The notes under the pieces are model-generated. The model was not told where the DNA came from and made no database searches. It worked only from the letters and a program-made list of their open reading frames with translations. Both the position numbers and the translations under genes were made by a program. A stretch of DNA of 7,757 nt, from positions 1 through 7,757 of the forward strand of contig JASLBE010000011.1 in assembly GCA_030146705.1 (NCBI GenBank). Direction: 5' to 3'. The first letter of the stretch is position 1. Each line of letters opens with the position of its first letter. This document shows, in pieces, positions 6,601 through 7,757 of this stretch. This DNA is from Tissierellales bacterium. Lineage in GTDB: Bacteria; Bacillota; Clostridia; Tissierellales; Tissierellaceae.

Positions 6601-7757
6601 ATGGCAGAGAAAAAAGATATTGGTTCAAATATTATGGAGAAGTCGGAAGGATCCTTAGAAAGATCAATGAAACCACATCAGATAATGATGATTGGTGTCG
6701 GTGGAACAATTGGTACGGGACTCTTTATAGGGTCTGGGTATGTTATAAACCAAGCAGGACCTGGGGGGACTTTTTTAGCATATGGATTTGGGGCTTTAAT
6801 AATGTATTTAATGATGAGGTGTATGGGGGAACTCCTAGTGGAAATGCCAGTATCTGGAGGAATCCAAGCTTATGCTACTGAATTTATTGGAGACAGTATG
6901 GGTTTTACAATAGGCTGGGTAAAATGGTTGTCTTTGGCTATTACGATCCCATCCCAACTAGTTGCTAGTAGTATTATACTTAAAAATATATTTCCAACTG
7001 TCCACCCTATTGTATGGACAATTGTATTTTCCTTAGTTTTATTTAAACTTAATGCAAAACCTGTAGAAGAATATGGTTCTTCATCTTTTTGGTTTAGTAG
7101 TATTAAATTTATACTAATAGTTGTATTTTTTGTAGTTGGATTAGGAATTATAACTGGGATCGTAGGAAATGACCCAGTAGGCTTAAGTAATTTTACAAAT
7201 GACGGAGGCCTATTTCCAAATGGGATGAAGGCAGTTGTAATGTCAATGATGACGGCAGCCTTTGCTTATGGAGGAGCAGATATGATTGCAGCAACTGCTG
7301 GGGAAAGTGAAAATCCAGAAAAGGATTTACCAGTATCGATTAATTCAACAATTTGGGGGCTTATTTTAGCCTATGCAGCTTCCTTATTTATATTGGTGGC
7401 AATTCTTCCTTGGAGGAGTTCTGACCTAATGGGAAGTCCTTTTGCCTATGTTTTTAGGGAGGCAGGCCTAGGAAAGGCAGAGTTAGTTGTAAATATTGTA
7501 GTTTTAACATCTGCTTTATCATCAGCCAATGCATTTGTTTACTCCAGTACTAGGACTTTAATGTCTATGGGGATTTATAAACAAGCACCGGCCTTTGTTT
7601 CAGAAGTAAATGAAAGTAAAATACCTATGAATGCCCTAATAATAACTATGCTATTTGCAATAATAGCTGGGGTTGGAAGTGTTTTATCACCAGATAAATT
7701 ATATTTATTTTTAACTTCTCTAATAGGAACAAGTAATATATTTATATATATCTTGTA
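6601..7757 (+). CDS. AAT-family amino-acid permease, second paralogue, cut by the window end
   Basis: The frame is open from ATG 6601 to the last base with no stop, giving 385 full codons of an expected 460-480, so the last helices lie outside the window. The start has the site GAGGGGGA six bases upstream, almost the same as that of rocB. The N-terminus (about 1-22) is hydrophilic. Helix 1 carries GGTIGTGLFIGSG (about 34-46), then QAGPGG, GELLVEMP, and the helix 6 signature FAYGGADM followed by ESENPEKDLP. It aligns almost without gaps to the permease at 1777-3189, about two thirds identical by eye, and shares the unusual GAD in helix 6. It is therefore an amino-acid uptake carrier in the cytoplasmic membrane. 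No sigma-54 promoter is seen in its 108-base upstream gap; a TTTACA (6536-6541) with a poor -10 is the only weak sigma-A candidate, so read-through from rocB is plausible. Substrate unknown. Confidence 0.92.
   Translation, partial: MAEKKDIGSNIMEKSEGSLERSMKPHQIMMIGVGGTIGTGLFIGSGYVINQAGPGGTFLAYGFGALIMYLMMRCMGELLVEMPVSGGIQAYATEFIGDSMGFTIGWVKWLSLAITIPSQLVASSIILKNIFPTVHPIVWTIVFSLVLFKLNAKPVEEYGSSSFWFSSIKFILIVVFFVVGLGIITGIVGNDPVGLSNFTNDGGLFPNGMKAVVMSMMTAAFAYGGADMIAATAGESENPEKDLPVSINSTIWGLILAYAASLFILVAILPWRSSDLMGSPFAYVFREAGLGKAELVVNIVVLTSALSSANAFVYSSTRTLMSMGIYKQAPAFVSEVNESKIPMNALIITMLFAIIAGVGSVLSPDKLYLFLTSLIGTSNIFIYIL

Noticed and set aside
1..7757. A new defence, mobile or RNA-based system
   Set aside because: All long coding frames belong to recognised families, no repeat array or transposase was found, and gaps are short and explained by terminators, promoters and ribosome sites.

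Overview
The window is AT-rich and coding on one strand throughout. Its arginine codons are mostly AGG/AGA, its Shine-Dalgarno sites are strong and purine-rich (AGGGGGA type), and its spacers are short. These features, with genes typical of amino-acid-fermenting anaerobes, suggest a low-GC Firmicute of the Clostridia/Tissierellia type (Tissierellales or Peptoniphilaceae-like). No rRNA or other phylogenetic marker is present, so this placement is inference.

Layout. Positions 1-472 hold the 3' end of a PLP-dependent ornithine racemase (orr). This enzyme makes D-ornithine for the oxidative/reductive ornithine fermentation known in Clostridium sticklandii-type organisms. Nine bases later, and probably translationally coupled, comes rarA/mgsA (482-1744, TTG start), an AAA+ replication-fork maintenance ATPase. 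An AAT-family amino-acid permease (1777-3189) follows and ends at a clear intrinsic terminator (3199-3227). Next is a RocR-like PAS/AAA+/Fis-HTH enhancer-binding protein (3301-4623), which ends in an unusually long hairpin. The 204-bp gap after it carries a textbook-spaced sigma-54 (-24/-12) promoter and an upstream inverted repeat that could be the activator site. This promoter drives an M20-family RocB-type peptidase/deacylase (4828-6492). A hairpin separates that gene from a second AAT permease (6601 to the window edge), a close paralogue of the first.

How it fits together. The segment from 1777 onward reads as a regulated amino-acid uptake and breakdown module: permease, sigma-54 activator, metallopeptidase-fold hydrolase, permease. 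The RocR/RocB resemblance and the adjacent ornithine racemase point to arginine/ornithine use, but no substrate can be read from sequence alone. The most notable features are the sigma-54 promoter next to its likely activator, and that activator's altered sigma-54 contact loop (GGFTDA instead of GAFTGA).

I see no CRISPR array, insertion sequence, phage gene, tRNA or rRNA, and no sign of a wholly new system. The interest lies in regulation and in the uncharacterised biochemistry of the RocB-type enzyme.
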